Shown here: piece after piece, positions 46,787 through 56,277 of the stretch
How the letters are laid out: the number at the start of each line of letters is the position of its first letter
How positions within the stretch are numbered: the stretch's first letter is position 1
Assembly: GCF_001692445.1 (NCBI RefSeq)
Contig: NZ_MAQA01000023.1
Coordinates: 1-64,000, forward strand
DNA: 64,000 bases
Direction: 5' to 3'
Origin: Oerskovia enterophila
GTDB taxonomy: Bacteria > Actinomycetota > Actinomycetes > Actinomycetales > Cellulomonadaceae
Program-made: the position numbers and the translations under genes
The notes under the pieces: generated by a model
What the model was told of the DNA's origin: nothing
Seen by the model: only the letters and a program-made list of their open reading frames with translations
Database searches by the model: none

Positions 46787-47017
46787 TCAGCGCAGGGTGT
46801 CGAGCTCGGCGGCGAGGTTGTCGGCCTCCGGGCCGACGATCACCTGGATGATCCGCCCCGAACGCACCACACCGAACGCCCCGGTGGCCTTGAGCCGCGC
46901 CTCGTCCACGAGCGTCGGGTTGGTCACCTCGACACGCAGCCGGGTGATGCAGGGTTCGAGGTCGACGACGTTCTGCTGTCCGCCGAGCGCCTCGAGGATC
47001 TGCTGTGCCTTGCTCAT
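46787..47017 (-). CDS. PTS glucose/N-acetylglucosamine IIB protein
   Basis: Accepts phosphate from IIA on a cysteine and gives it to the sugar during transport. The 76-residue protein has C23 in 'DLEPCITRLRVEV', the family signature. It is a stand-alone IIB, the size of a single domain. ATG 47017. It begins 266 bases from the divergent ptsI gene, sharing a promoter region with it, and is followed by IIA. The partner IIC must be elsewhere. Confidence 0.92.
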   Translation of the reverse strand: MSKAQQILEALGGQQNVVDLEPCITRLRVEVTNPTLVDEARLKATGAFGVVRSGRIIQVIVGPEADNLAAELDTLR

Positions 47018-47283
47018 GTACGAACTCCTGACTCCTGTGCTGCGGGCGCCGTTGCCTGTGCGAAGGACTGCGAACAGGCCTCTTTCCTCCACCCTAGTCT
47101 CAGTCCGTGCCCGGGGGGCGTGAGGCGTGCGGGCGATTTCTCGGCGTCCTCGCACGCCCGACGGCGCCGCTCGCCTCGTGCGCGGCGGTCACCGCCCGCT
47201 TGGCGGTCCGTGTGCGGCTGGGGAACACTGCGGGAGAGGACACCGGCCGACCGCCGGACCCGACCAAGACCCTGGAGGACGAC
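47018..47283. promoter_or_regulatory. Divergent PTS promoter region
   Basis: 266 bases between the IIB-IIA unit (minus) and ptsI (plus) without a real gene. It must contain both promoters. No clear operator could be singled out by eye. Confidence 0.5.
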
Positions 47284-48975
47284 GTGGCCAGCGAGGTACA
47301 GCGGACCATCACCGGTATCGGGGTGTGCCCCGGCAAGGTCGTGGGACCGGTCGTCTTCCTGCCCGAACCGCTCGCGGAGCCCTCGCCCGGGCTCCGGTTG
47401 CGCCCCACCGCGGACCTGCAGGCCGAGGCCGACCGCATCCCGGTGGCCGCCGCTCAGGTCCAGGCGGACCTCGAGCGGGCCGCGGCGAGCGCGACGGGCG
47501 ACACGCGCGACGTCCTCGAGGCCACGGCTGCCATGGCGGCCGACCCGACGCTCGCGGCCGACGCCGCGCGCCGCGTCATCGACGAGCACCTGATCGCCGA
47601 ACGAGCCGTCTGGGAGGCCGCCGAGTCCGTCGCCCAGCAGTTCGAGGCCCTGGGCGGATACTTCGCCGAGCGCGCGCGCGACATCGCCGACGTCCGCGAC
47701 CGGATCGTCGCGGCGCTCTCGGGCAGGCCTGCCCCCGGCGTACCCGACCACCCCGAGCCGTTCGTGCTGGTCGCGCTCGACCTGGCCCCCTCGGTGACCG
47801 CGAGCCTCGACCCCGCCCGGGTCCTCGCGATCGTGACCGACGGCGCCGGACCGACCTCGCACACCGCGATCGTCGCGAACGCCATGGGTATCCCCGCGGT
47901 CGTCGCCGCGACGGGCGCGAGCGAGGCGCTCGCCGCCGGCGACACGGTCCTCGTGGACGGGTCCGCGGGCACGGTGCTCGTGCACCCCACCGACCAGCAG
48001 GTCGCCACGGCCCGGGCTCTGGCGGCGACCGTCCGCACGTTCTCGGGCGAGGGGCGCACGGCCGACGGCCACCGCGTCCAGCTCCTGGCCAACATCGGCG
48101 ACCCTGCGGGAGCCGAGCCCGCCGCGGCGGCCGGAGCCGAGGGAGTGGGACTGTTCCGCTCCGAGTTCTGCTTCCTCGACCGCGAGCAGCCGCCCACGAC
48201 CGAGGAGCAGGTCTCGGCGTACCGCACGGTCTTCCACGCGTTCGCCGGGCGCAAGGTCGTGATCCGCACGCTCGACTCGGGGGCCGACAAGCCGTTGCAC
48301 TTCCTGTCGGTCGACGACGAGGAGAACCCCGCGCTCGGTGTGCGCGGCCTGCGCACGGCCGAGAAGTGGCCCGAGCTCCTCGAGCAGCAGCTCGAGGCCA
48401 TCGCGATCGCCGCCGCGGCCGAGGAGGCCGAGGTCTGGGTCATGGCCCCCATGGTCTCGACCGTCGCCGAGACCGAGTGGTTCGTCGCGCGCTGCGCGGC
48501 GCACGGCCTCGAGACCGCGGGCGTCATGATCGAGGTCCCGAGCGCGGCCCTGCTGGCCGGCCCCATCCTCGCGCGAGCGCACTTCGCATCGATCGGCACC
48601 AACGACCTGACGCAGTACACCATGGCGGCCGACCGTCTCCTGGGGTCGCTCGCCGAGCTCTCCGACCCGTGGCAGCCCGCGGTGCTCCAGCTCGTCGCCG
48701 CCACCTGTCGCGGTGGGGACCTGCAGGGACGGCCCGTCGGCGTGTGCGGCGAGGCGGCCTCGAACCCCGTGCTCGCGGCCGTGCTCGTCGGGCTCGGGGT
48801 GTCCTCGTTGTCCATGACCGCGCGGGCGATCCCGGACGTCGCCGCGCTGCTCGGCGCGGTCACGATCGGCCGGTGCCGTGAGGTCGCCCAGCTCGCGCTC
48901 GCCGCCGAGAGCGCGGCCGAGGCGCGCGCCGTCGTGCGGGCTGCCCTGCCCCAGCTCGACGAGCTGGGGCTGTGA
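47284..48975 (+). CDS. ptsI: PTS phosphoenolpyruvate-protein phosphotransferase (EI)
   Basis: Takes phosphate from PEP and gives it to HPr. The 563-residue protein has active His193 in 'GAGPTSHTAIVA', the PEP-binding 'RTLDSGADK' block and 'IGTNDLTQYTMAADR' with Cys block near the end. GTG 47284 has GGAGG seven bases upstream. Length is normal. Single-gene unit divergent from IIB-IIA. HPr is not in the window. Confidence 0.96.
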   Translation: MASEVQRTITGIGVCPGKVVGPVVFLPEPLAEPSPGLRLRPTADLQAEADRIPVAAAQVQADLERAAASATGDTRDVLEATAAMAADPTLAADAARRVIDEHLIAERAVWEAAESVAQQFEALGGYFAERARDIADVRDRIVAALSGRPAPGVPDHPEPFVLVALDLAPSVTASLDPARVLAIVTDGAGPTSHTAIVANAMGIPAVVAATGASEALAAGDTVLVDGSAGTVLVHPTDQQVATARALAATVRTFSGEGRTADGHRVQLLANIGDPAGAEPAAAAGAEGVGLFRSEFCFLDREQPPTTEEQVSAYRTVFHAFAGRKVVIRTLDSGADKPLHFLSVDDEENPALGVRGLRTAEKWPELLEQQLEAIAIAAAAEEAEVWVMAPMVSTVAETEWFVARCAAHGLETAGVMIEVPSAALLAGPILARAHFASIGTNDLTQYTMAADRLLGSLAELSDPWQPAVLQLVAATCRGGDLQGRPVGVCGEAASNPVLAAVLVGLGVSSLSMTARAIPDVAALLGAVTIGRCREVAQLALAAESAAEARAVVRAALPQLDELGL

Positions 48976-49047
48976 GGTGCACGGGAGCGGCGAGCGTCAC
49001 GTCGTGACGGCACCCCCGGGCGTGACGCCGGGTGGGATGATGGCGGC

Positions 49048-49518
49048 GTGACCAGCGATCCTGTTCCCCACCCCGGCGCCTCGCCCGCGCCGCTCCCCGT
49101 GAGCGCCGCCGCCCCGCGGCTGCGCGAGTCGCTCGCCTCGACCGGCTCGTTCTACGACGAGATCGGCGGGCACGAGACCTTCGTGAAGCTCGTCGACGTC
49201 TTCTACGCGGGCGTCGCGGCGGACCCGGTGCTCAAGCCCATGTACCCCGAGGAGGACCTCGGCCCGGCCAAGGTCCGGCTGACGACGTTCCTCGAGCAGT
49301 ACTGGGGCGGGCCCACCACGTACTCCGAGCAGCGCGGGCACCCGCGCCTGCGCATGCGCCACGCGCCGTACAAGGTGAACCCCGACGCGAGGGACCGCTG
49401 GCTCGCCCACATGCGCGCCGGCGTCGACTCCCTGGACCTCGCGCCGCTGCACGAGGCCACGCTCTGGGACTACCTGGAGCGTGCCGCCCACTCGCTGATC
49501 AACACCTTCGAGGAGTGA
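49048..49518 (+). CDS. Group II truncated haemoglobin
   Basis: Binds haem and oxygen or NO; likely detoxification or electron transfer. The 156-residue protein has the family's '[18 protein letters not shown]' helix start, proximal His in '[11 protein letters not shown]' (F helix), and '[13 protein letters not shown]' (E/F corner) as in GlbO. An N-terminal extension of about 30 residues is rich in Pro and Ala. Starts with GTG 49048. One base upstream of tesB, so cotranscribed with it. Confidence 0.92.
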   Translation: MTSDPVPHPGASPAPLPVSAAAPRLRESLASTGSFYDEIGGHETFVKLVDVFYAGVAADPVLKPMYPEEDLGPAKVRLTTFLEQYWGGPTTYSEQRGHPRLRMRHAPYKVNPDARDRWLAHMRAGVDSLDLAPLHEATLWDYLERAAHSLINTFEE

Positions 49519-49519
49519 C

Positions 49520-50488
49520 GTGACCGACGTGACGGCCCCCCGCGCCGACCAGTCCGAGCAACGCGACCAGACCCAGCCCCTGCGTACCAAGGTCACGGCC
49601 GACGAGCTCGCCCGTGACCCGCTGGGCAACCTGCTGCGCGCTCTCCAGCTCGAGGAGAAGCCGGCCGACGACTCGCGCTCGGACGGCGCCGACGTGCGCT
49701 TCGGCGGGCTGAGCGTCGACCAGCCCAACGCCCGGATCTACGGCGGCCAGGTGCTCGCCCAGGCGCTCATGGCCGCAGGCCTGACCGTCGAGGGCGACCG
49801 CCGTCCCCACTCGATGCACGGCTACTTCCTGCGCGCGGGCGACCTCGACGCCCCCATCGAGTTCGCGGTCGAGAAGCTGCGCGACGGCCGCTCGTTCAGC
49901 GCGCGCCGCACCCACGCGGTGCAGCACGGCAAGCCGATCCTGTCGATGATCGCCTCGTTCCAGGAGGAGCAGGACGGCGTCGAGCACACCTCGCCCATGC
50001 CTGAGGCCCCGGACCCCGAGACGCTCCCGTCGGCGTTCGACGAGCTCGGCAAGATCCCGCACCCCGCGGCACGTTCGCGCTCGCACGAGGCCGCGTTCGA
50101 CCTGCGGCACGTGGGCGGCTCGCTCTACCTGGGGCCCGGCGCCGAGCGCACCGACCAGCAGATGGTGTGGATGAAGGCGCGCGGCCCCGTCGAGGGCGAC
50201 CAGCTCCTGCACCGCGCCCTCATGGCGTACGCGTGCGACCAGATCATGCTCGAGCCCGTGCTGCGCAAGACGGGGTCGAGCTGGGTCACGCCCGGGGCGT
50301 CGATCGCGAGCCTCGACCATGCGATGTGGTGGCACCGTGACGCACGCGTCGACGAGTGGCTGCTCTACGTCCAGTCCTCGCCCAGCGCGCAGGGCGGGCG
50401 CGGCCTCGGCGCCGCCCGGGTCTTCACGCGCGACGGGACGCTCGTGGCGAGCATCGCGCAGGAGGGCATGCTGCGGCTGCCGGTCTGA
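49520..50488 (+). CDS. tesB: Acyl-CoA thioesterase II (TesB-type)
   Basis: Hydrolyses acyl-CoA to fatty acid and CoA. The 322-residue protein is a double hot-dog enzyme: 'RIYGGQVLAQALMAAGLTV' about residues 73-91 and 'PHSMHGYFLRAGDLDAPIEFAVE' in the first half, 'SLDHAMWWHRDARVDEWLLY' and 'QEGMLRLP' in the second. The active-site Asp/Gln/Thr-type residues lie in these. GTG 49520 is one base after the haemoglobin stop, so translation is coupled. Confidence 0.94.
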   Translation: MTDVTAPRADQSEQRDQTQPLRTKVTADELARDPLGNLLRALQLEEKPADDSRSDGADVRFGGLSVDQPNARIYGGQVLAQALMAAGLTVEGDRRPHSMHGYFLRAGDLDAPIEFAVEKLRDGRSFSARRTHAVQHGKPILSMIASFQEEQDGVEHTSPMPEAPDPETLPSAFDELGKIPHPAARSRSHEAAFDLRHVGGSLYLGPGAERTDQQMVWMKARGPVEGDQLLHRALMAYACDQIMLEPVLRKTGSSWVTPGASIASLDHAMWWHRDARVDEWLLYVQSSPSAQGGRGLGAARVFTRDGTLVASIAQEGMLRLPV

Positions 50489-50524
50489 CGGGCGAGCCGC
50501 CGGGACGCGGTGCAGGATGACCGG

Positions 50525-51523
50525 ATGGTCCGCCTGCGCCGTGTCTCGGTCTCCTCGCCCGGGTACGGCCGACGCCGCCACGGGAAGGGCTTCTCGTACC
50601 TCGACGTCGACGGCTCCCGGCTGACCGACCGGGACGAGGTCGCGCGCTGCACGCGCCTGGTCGTCCCGCCCGCGTGGACCGACGTCTGGATCTGCCGCTA
50701 CGCGAACGGGCACGTCCAGGCGTTCGGGTACGACGACGCGGGGCGTGGCCAGTACCTGTACCACGACCAGTGGCGCGAGCGCAGGGCCCGCCGCAAGTTC
50801 GACCACGTCCTCGCGGTCGGTGCCCGGCTTCCCGCCGCACGCCGGCGCGTCGCCAAGGACCTCGCGCTCGACGGGATACCGCGGGACAAGGTCCTCGCGC
50901 TCGCGTTCCGGCTCCTGGACCTCGCGTACTTCCGGGCCGGCAGCGAGGCGTACGCGAAGCAGAACGGCAGCTACGGGCTCGCGACGCTGCTCACCGAGCA
51001 CGTGCGCGTGCGGCGCGACGGCTCGGTCCACTTCCGCTATCCCGCGAAGTCGGGCCAGGTGCGCGACGTCGTCGTCGAGGACGAGCGCGTCCGCGAGGTC
51101 GTCACGACGCTCGTGCGGCGCCGCGGGGCCGCCGAGCTGCTCGCCTGGCGCGAGGAGACGCCCGACGGCGTGGTCTGGCACGACGTCACGAGCACCGACG
51201 TGACCGGGTACCTCAAGGACCGCCTGGGCGAGGACGCGACCGCGAAGGACTTCCGGACCTGGCACGCGAGCGTCCTCGCGGCCCGCGCCCTGGCAGAGGC
51301 AGGCGACCCACCCCGCTCGGCCCGCGCTCGACGGGCCGTGGTCGCGAGCGTGGTCCGGGACGTCGCCGACGAGCTCGGCAACACCCCGGCCGTCGCACGG
51401 TCGTCGTACGTCGACCCGCGTCTGATCGACCTCTGGGAGGCCGGGCGGACCATCGCGCCGCTCCTGGGCAAGCGCCGGAGCCAGGCCGCGGTGGAGCGTG
51501 CGGTGCTGGACCTGCTGGGCTGA
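50525..51523 (+). CDS. DNA topoisomerase IB
   Basis: Relaxes supercoils by cutting one DNA strand via a 3'-phosphotyrosyl link. The 332-residue protein is the small poxvirus-like bacterial form: N-terminal domain 'GKGFSYLDVDGSRLTDRDEVARC', then 'YHDQWRERRARRKFDH', catalytic Arg/Lys blocks, and the late catalytic Tyr in 'RSSYVDPRLID' (about 295). ATG 50525 has GCAGGA upstream; a GTG 15 bases earlier is possible. It lies 36 bases downstream of tesB on the same strand. Confidence 0.9.
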   Translation: MVRLRRVSVSSPGYGRRRHGKGFSYLDVDGSRLTDRDEVARCTRLVVPPAWTDVWICRYANGHVQAFGYDDAGRGQYLYHDQWRERRARRKFDHVLAVGARLPAARRRVAKDLALDGIPRDKVLALAFRLLDLAYFRAGSEAYAKQNGSYGLATLLTEHVRVRRDGSVHFRYPAKSGQVRDVVVEDERVREVVTTLVRRRGAAELLAWREETPDGVVWHDVTSTDVTGYLKDRLGEDATAKDFRTWHASVLAARALAEAGDPPRSARARRAVVASVVRDVADELGNTPAVARSSYVDPRLIDLWEAGRTIAPLLGKRRSQAAVERAVLDLLG

Positions 51524-51570
51524 CCCGCGGGTCGCGAGCGGCCGCGCCCCGGGTCACCATGGGGAGCATC

Positions 51571-53217
51571 ATGACTCCAGCCGACGACGCCGCTCCCCCG
51601 CCGACCGCGACCGCCCCTGCCGACCTGCCGACCGAGGGCTCCGCGCCGGCCCCCCTGACCGTCGCCGTCACGGGCGTCACGGGGTACGTCGGTGGCCGCC
51701 TGGTCCCCGAGCTCCTGGATGCCGGGCACCACGTCCGGGCGCTCGCCCGGCGGCCCGAGCGGCTGTCCGGACGCGACTGGGCGCAGCACGTCGACCTCGT
51801 GCAGGCCGACGCGTCGGACCTCGACCAGATCCGCGACGCGCTCCGAGGGGCCGACGTCGCGTACTACCTCATCCACTCCCTCGGCACGGGCAGCTCGTTC
51901 GCGGCCCGCGACCGGCGCACCGCGCTGACCTTCGCGCAGGCCGCCCGTGAGGCGGGCGTGGGCCGGATCGTCTACCTGGGCGGCCTGTTCCCCGACGTCG
52001 ACGACGCCGAGCTGTCCCCGCACCTGGCCTCGCGCAAGGAGGTCGGGGAGATCCTCCTCGCCTCCGGGGTCCCGACGACGGTGCTCCAGGCCGCGGTGAT
52101 CCTCGGCTCGGGCTCGGCCTCGTTCGAGATGATGCGCTACCTGACCGAACGGCTGCCCGCGATGACGACGCCGCGCTGGGTCGACAACCGCATCCAGCCG
52201 ATCGCGATCCGTGACGTGCTGCGCTACCTGGTCGGCAGCGCCACCATGCCCGCGGCCGTCTCGCGTGCGTTCGACATCGGCGGTCCGGACGTCCTGACCT
52301 ACCGGCAGATGATGCAGGGCTACGCCCAGGTCGCCGGGCTCCCCCGTCGGCTGATCGTGAGCGTCCCGGTCCTGACCCCGCGGCTGTCGAGCCACTGGGT
52401 GGGCCTCGTGACCCCCGTCCCCGCGAGCATCGCGCGACCGCTCGTCGAGTCGCTCGTCCACGAGGTCGTGTGCGACGAGCACGACATCGCGCGGTACGTC
52501 CCGGACCCTCCCGGCGGGCTGATCGGCTTCCGGCGCGCGGTCGAGCTCGCGCTCGAGCGCATCCACGACGGCGAGGTGACCACGCGCTGGTCGTCGGCCG
52601 CGGTCGAGGGCGCGCCGAGCGACCCGCTGCCCTCGGACCCCGACTGGGCGGGCGGCTCGCTCTACGTCGACGAGCGGCGCCGCGTGGTCGACGCCCCGCC
52701 CGACGTCCTCTGGAAGGTCGTCGAGTCGATCGGGGGGCAGGGCGGCTGGTACTCGTGGTCGCTCGCGTGGCGGGTCCGCGGGCTCATGGACCGGTTGTCC
52801 GGAGGGCCGGGCCTGCGCCGAGGGCGCCGGGACGAGAACACGCTCGTGGTCGACGACGTCCTGGACTTCTGGCGCGTCGAGGCGATCGAGCCGGGGCGCC
52901 GTCTGCTGCTGCGCGCCGAGATGCGGCTCCCCGGCCTGGCATGGCTCGAGCTGCGCGTGGACGAGGCGGCCGAGGAGGTCACGGGGCCTGACGACGTCGG
53001 CCCCGCCCCCGAGGACGCGTCCGGCCCGGGCCGGACGTACTTCGCGCAGCGCGCGCTCTTCCACCCGCACGGGCTCGCGGGCCAAGCCTACTGGTGGTCC
53101 GTCAAGCCGTTCCACGGCGTGGTGTTCGGAGGCATGCAGAAGAACATCGCCGAAGCCGCGGAACGGGCAGCCGCCGCGACGCGCACGGCCGACCGGGCCG
53201 TCACTCCTCCGCGGTGA
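51571..53217 (+). CDS. SDR-type NAD(P)-binding protein with DUF2867 domain
   Basis: A 548-residue protein: NAD(P)-binding Rossmann domain with TGVTGYVGG near residues 33-41 (atypical SDR, NmrA-like), then a C-terminal DUF2867-like domain from about residue 360 ('WSLAWRVRGLMDRLSGGPGLRRGRRDE' and 'YFAQRALFHPHGLAGQAYWWSVKPFH'). The architecture is common in actinobacteria, some annotated as nucleoside-sugar epimerase. The ATG at 51571 has GGGGAG four bases upstream. Its 3' end overlaps the convergent gene by 17 bases. Substrate unknown. Confidence 0.85.
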   Translation: MTPADDAAPPPTATAPADLPTEGSAPAPLTVAVTGVTGYVGGRLVPELLDAGHHVRALARRPERLSGRDWAQHVDLVQADASDLDQIRDALRGADVAYYLIHSLGTGSSFAARDRRTALTFAQAAREAGVGRIVYLGGLFPDVDDAELSPHLASRKEVGEILLASGVPTTVLQAAVILGSGSASFEMMRYLTERLPAMTTPRWVDNRIQPIAIRDVLRYLVGSATMPAAVSRAFDIGGPDVLTYRQMMQGYAQVAGLPRRLIVSVPVLTPRLSSHWVGLVTPVPASIARPLVESLVHEVVCDEHDIARYVPDPPGGLIGFRRAVELALERIHDGEVTTRWSSAAVEGAPSDPLPSDPDWAGGSLYVDERRRVVDAPPDVLWKVVESIGGQGGWYSWSLAWRVRGLMDRLSGGPGLRRGRRDENTLVVDDVLDFWRVEAIEPGRRLLLRAEMRLPGLAWLELRVDEAAEEVTGPDDVGPAPEDASGPGRTYFAQRALFHPHGLAGQAYWWSVKPFHGVVFGGMQKNIAEAAERAAAATRTADRAVTPPR

Positions 53218-54022
53218 GCATCCGGTCCACGAGCGCGAACGCGGTCTCGCTCACGACCATGCCCGCGAGGGTCACGTCCGTGAGGTCCGCATAGTCCTCG
53301 ATGAGCTCGCGGATGTCCTCGTCGAGCACGCCAGGCCGGTGGACCGCTCCGCGCGCCGGGACGGCCCCCGAGACGAGGTCGAACGCGAGCGAGGCGATCG
53401 CCGCGAGCAGGGGGTCGTCCGAGGCGATGAGCCGGGCGATCGCGGCCCGTCCGGCGAACGAGGTCGCCTCGCCCGTGACGGCCTGGACCGCGAGCAGAGC
53501 GACCTGCAGCGTGCGCGGCCCACCGAGGAACGCGGCGTCCAGGCCGGGCAGCAGCTCCTGCGCGGCGAGCAGGACCTCGAGCTGGAGGTCGACCTGCTCG
53601 GCGGGCTCGCCGGGCAGGTGCGCGGCCCCCATGGTCAGCAGCAGGAGCGCGACGCCGCTGCGGACCTCCTCAGCCAGCCCCTCGTCGCGCACGACCGCGG
53701 CCAGCACGCGCAGCGCGGGCAGCGACGCCTCGTAGAGGGCGCCGTCGTGGTTGACGACCTGCCACAGCAGGTCGAGCGCCTCGTCGCGCTCGGGTCCCTC
53801 GGGCCCGACGACGGCGCGCACCAGGGCAGGGAACGCGTCGGCCGGGCCGAACGCCCCCTGGAGCCCCTGCCAGTCCACGGCGCCGAGCTCCGCCTCGACC
53901 TCGGAGACGTGAGGGATCACCCGCTGGTCGGCAGGCACTGCGGGCGCGGCGATCTCGGGTTCGACGGTCTCGCGTTCGGCGGTGACGGCCTCGGCCTCGC
54001 CGACGACCTCTACGGTGTCCAC
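53201..54022 (-). CDS. Uncharacterised helical-repeat-like protein
   Basis: A protein of about 273 residues with no recognised domain. The N-terminal 45 residues are disordered and acidic; the rest is a string of Ala/Leu-rich helices ('EALDLLWQVVNHDGALYEAS', 'AALLLLTMGAAHL'-like segments), compatible with a HEAT-like repeat fold. The start is uncertain; GTG 54022 is a choice without a clear ribosome site. Its 3' end overlaps the SDR gene by 17 bases. Function unknown. Confidence 0.5.
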   Translation of the reverse strand: MDTVEVVGEAEAVTAERETVEPEIAAPAVPADQRVIPHVSEVEAELGAVDWQGLQGAFGPADAFPALVRAVVGPEGPERDEALDLLWQVVNHDGALYEASLPALRVLAAVVRDEGLAEEVRSGVALLLLTMGAAHLPGEPAEQVDLQLEVLLAAQELLPGLDAAFLGGPRTLQVALLAVQAVTGEATSFAGRAAIARLIASDDPLLAAIASLAFDLVSGAVPARGAVHRPGVLDEDIRELIEDYADLTDVTLAGMVVSETAFALVDRMLTAEE

Positions 54023-54092
54023 GCGCGCATCATGACATCTACCGGGGACATCCGTCACCGTCGGGTTCGTCACCACCCCTCTGAGCATCTCG

Positions 54093-54599
54093 TCAACGCC
54101 CCCTGCGCCGGAACTCCAGAGGGTCCTCGACGAACGGCTGCCAGGCCGCGCGCTCGACGTCGGTGATGCGCCGCGGGGCCCCCGTCGACGCGTCGACGAC
54201 CACGATCGTCGTCGCGGCCTTGGCATAAGGGCGGCTCCCGATCGAGGGCCCGGTGCGCCCCGAGGGCTCGGGCCACTCGGTGTGCACCTCGTAGCAGACC
54301 TCGAGGCTCGCCCCGCCCAGGTGCCCGAGCCACATCTCGACGCGCACGGGGCTGCGCGTGAAGCCCAGCGGCCGCAGGTACTCGATCTCCTGGCGGGCGA
54401 CGAGCGTGTGCGAGGTCGCGTGCGGGCCCGTGTCGAGCACGGCCGTGGGCCAGCTCTCCTCGACCGTGGCCTCGGGATGACGCCAGAAGGCCGTGATGCG
54501 GGCGTCCTCGAGGAGCCGGAGCATCTCGACGTTGTTGACGTGCTGGTAGGCGTCGAGGTCGGACCAACGCAGGGCGACGGGGACGTGCAGGCGGGTCAT
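54093..54599 (-). CDS. Acyl-CoA thioesterase (4HBT hot-dog)
   Basis: A 168-residue single hot-dog enzyme that hydrolyses acyl-CoA esters. Start 'RLHVPVALRWSDLDAYQHVNNVEMLRLLEDAR' holds the Asp-containing catalytic loop typical of the YbgC/FadM type, and the middle has the hot-dog helix. Own gene on the minus strand between the helical protein and the GTPase pair, 92 bases downstream of the latter. Substrate unknown. Confidence 0.9.
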   Translation of the reverse strand: MTRLHVPVALRWSDLDAYQHVNNVEMLRLLEDARITAFWRHPEATVEESWPTAVLDTGPHATSHTLVARQEIEYLRPLGFTRSPVRVEMWLGHLGGASLEVCYEVHTEWPEPSGRTGPSIGSRPYAKAATTIVVVDASTGAPRRITDVERAAWQPFVEDPLEFRRRGR

Positions 54600-54690
54600 G
54601 GAAGTCCTTTCTTCGATTCCGCAGGGCCTCGCACCACGTCGCGGCCGACGGCTCGGGACGTGGGGGCACCCGGGCCACCCTACGCCCGCC

Positions 54691-56277
54691 TCACCCCGCC
54701 GCGATATGGGCAGCCACGCGGCACGTGGTCAGGGCCGACAGCTCCTCGGCCACGGGCAGGCGCACCTGGCCGTCCGCGACCCGTCCGATGCTCTCCCGCA
54801 GCCTGCGCCGGGCGCGCGCGGCCCGCCGTCGGGCACCCAGCGCCCCCGCCAGGCGCGAGACGAGCGCCACGACCAGCCCGACCAGCGCCCCGCCCACGAC
54901 CATGAGCGTCGGCCACGGGAAGCCGCGCCAGGTCGGCGTCTCGGGGGCAGGCAGCTGGAGGTACGCCAGGACCGCGAGCACACCGAGCCACACCAGCCCC
55001 GCCACCAGCACGCCCAGCACGACCCACTGGACGAAGCTCACCACGCCCCACCAGAGGGGGCGCCGCGTGGCCTCGAGCTCGGTGCCGGCCACGGCGAGGT
55101 CGAGCGCGTCGTCCAGACCGTCGGTGCTCGCCGTGACCCGGGCCCGCGCGGCGAGCACCCAGTCCTCGGGCGCGCCCGTCGTCATGGTGCCGACGTACTC
55201 GCGGACCGCGACGTGGGCGCGGGCAGCGAGCGTGGGCGAGGCGGGCGGGAGCGAGGTGCGCGCGAGCTCGGGCCGGTCCGTGCCGCGCGTCAGGCCGAGC
55301 CTGCGCAGCGGGTCCACGCGCAGCCGCCCGATCCAGCGCGTGGGGGGCCAGCCGGTCGCGGCCCGGGCGCGCCGGTTCGCCGACCCCCGCACGGCGTCCA
55401 CGACCGTGGGCACCCCGGCCGCCGCCTCGAGCGCGTCGACGAGCCGCTCGCGCGCGGCCTTCTGCGAACGGTCGGGGACCTTGTCGCCGCACGCGTCCGC
55501 GATCCGCGCCGCGACCGTGCGCAGGTCCGCGACCATGCGTGCGACGGCCGCCTCGCGCCGCGCCGCGGCCTGGTCCAGGAGGGCGTCGAGCTCGTCGATC
55601 CCCTGGCCCGTGGTCGCCGAGACGCCCAGCACGCGGGCCGCCGCGAGCCCGTCCTCGGCCACGAGGCGACGCAGGTCCGCGAGGCACGCGGTCGCCTCCT
55701 CGGGGGTCAGCCGGTCGATCTGGTTGAGCACGACCACGACGACGTCGCCGTGCCCCGCGAGCGGGCGCAGGTAGCGCTCGTGCAGCGCCGCGTCGGCGTA
55801 CTTCTGCGGGTCCACGACCCACACCAGCAGGTCGACCCGCTCGACGAGCCGCTCGGCGATCGCCCGGTGCTCGGTCTCGACCGAGTCGTGGTCGGGCAGG
55901 TCGAGCAGCACGAGGCCCCGGGTGTCCACGGTCGCACGGTCGGCGGCGTGGTGCCGGTCCCCGACCTCGAGCCAGCTCAGGAGCGGGTCCGCGCCCGGGC
56001 CCCAGACGACCGCCATGGGGCGCGACGTCGTCGGGCGCGTGATGCCCGGGCGCGCGAGCGGCGCCCGGGCGATCGCGTTGAACAGCGACGACTTGCCCGA
56101 CCCGGTCGAGCCCGCGAGCGCAACGACCGTGTGCTCGGCCGACAGCGCGCTGCGCGTGGCCGTGCGCTCCAGGACCGCCCGGGCGTCGTCGAGGAGCGGG
56201 GCGGGCAGGCGCCCCTCGCCCGCGGAGACCGCGGTCTCGAGCGCGGCGACCCGGTCGGCGAGGTCGAGGCGGGCCAT
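54691..56277 (-). CDS. Dynamin-like GTPase, second gene of pair 1 (528 aa)
   Basis: A GTPase with GSTGSGKSS at residues 56-64 (G1), 'LLDLPDHDSVE' as G3 (DLPD), 'VVVVLNQIDRL' with NQxD as G4, a helical middle and two to three C-terminal transmembrane segments. The fit is with YfjP/dynamin-related bacterial GTPases. It starts in a TGATG overlap with the upstream GTPase. A close paralogue of the 528-residue protein at 61160; both probably tether or remodel membranes, by comparison with bacterial dynamin pairs. Role inferred. Confidence 0.82.
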   Translation of the reverse strand: MARLDLADRVAALETAVSAGEGRLPAPLLDDARAVLERTATRSALSAEHTVVALAGSTGSGKSSLFNAIARAPLARPGITRPTTSRPMAVVWGPGADPLLSWLEVGDRHHAADRATVDTRGLVLLDLPDHDSVETEHRAIAERLVERVDLLVWVVDPQKYADAALHERYLRPLAGHGDVVVVVLNQIDRLTPEEATACLADLRRLVAEDGLAAARVLGVSATTGQGIDELDALLDQAAARREAAVARMVADLRTVAARIADACGDKVPDRSQKAARERLVDALEAAAGVPTVVDAVRGSANRRARAATGWPPTRWIGRLRVDPLRRLGLTRGTDRPELARTSLPPASPTLAARAHVAVREYVGTMTTGAPEDWVLAARARVTASTDGLDDALDLAVAGTELEATRRPLWWGVVSFVQWVVLGVLVAGLVWLGVLAVLAYLQLPAPETPTWRGFPWPTLMVVGGALVGLVVALVSRLAGALGARRRAARARRRLRESIGRVADGQVRLPVAEELSALTTCRVAAHIAAG

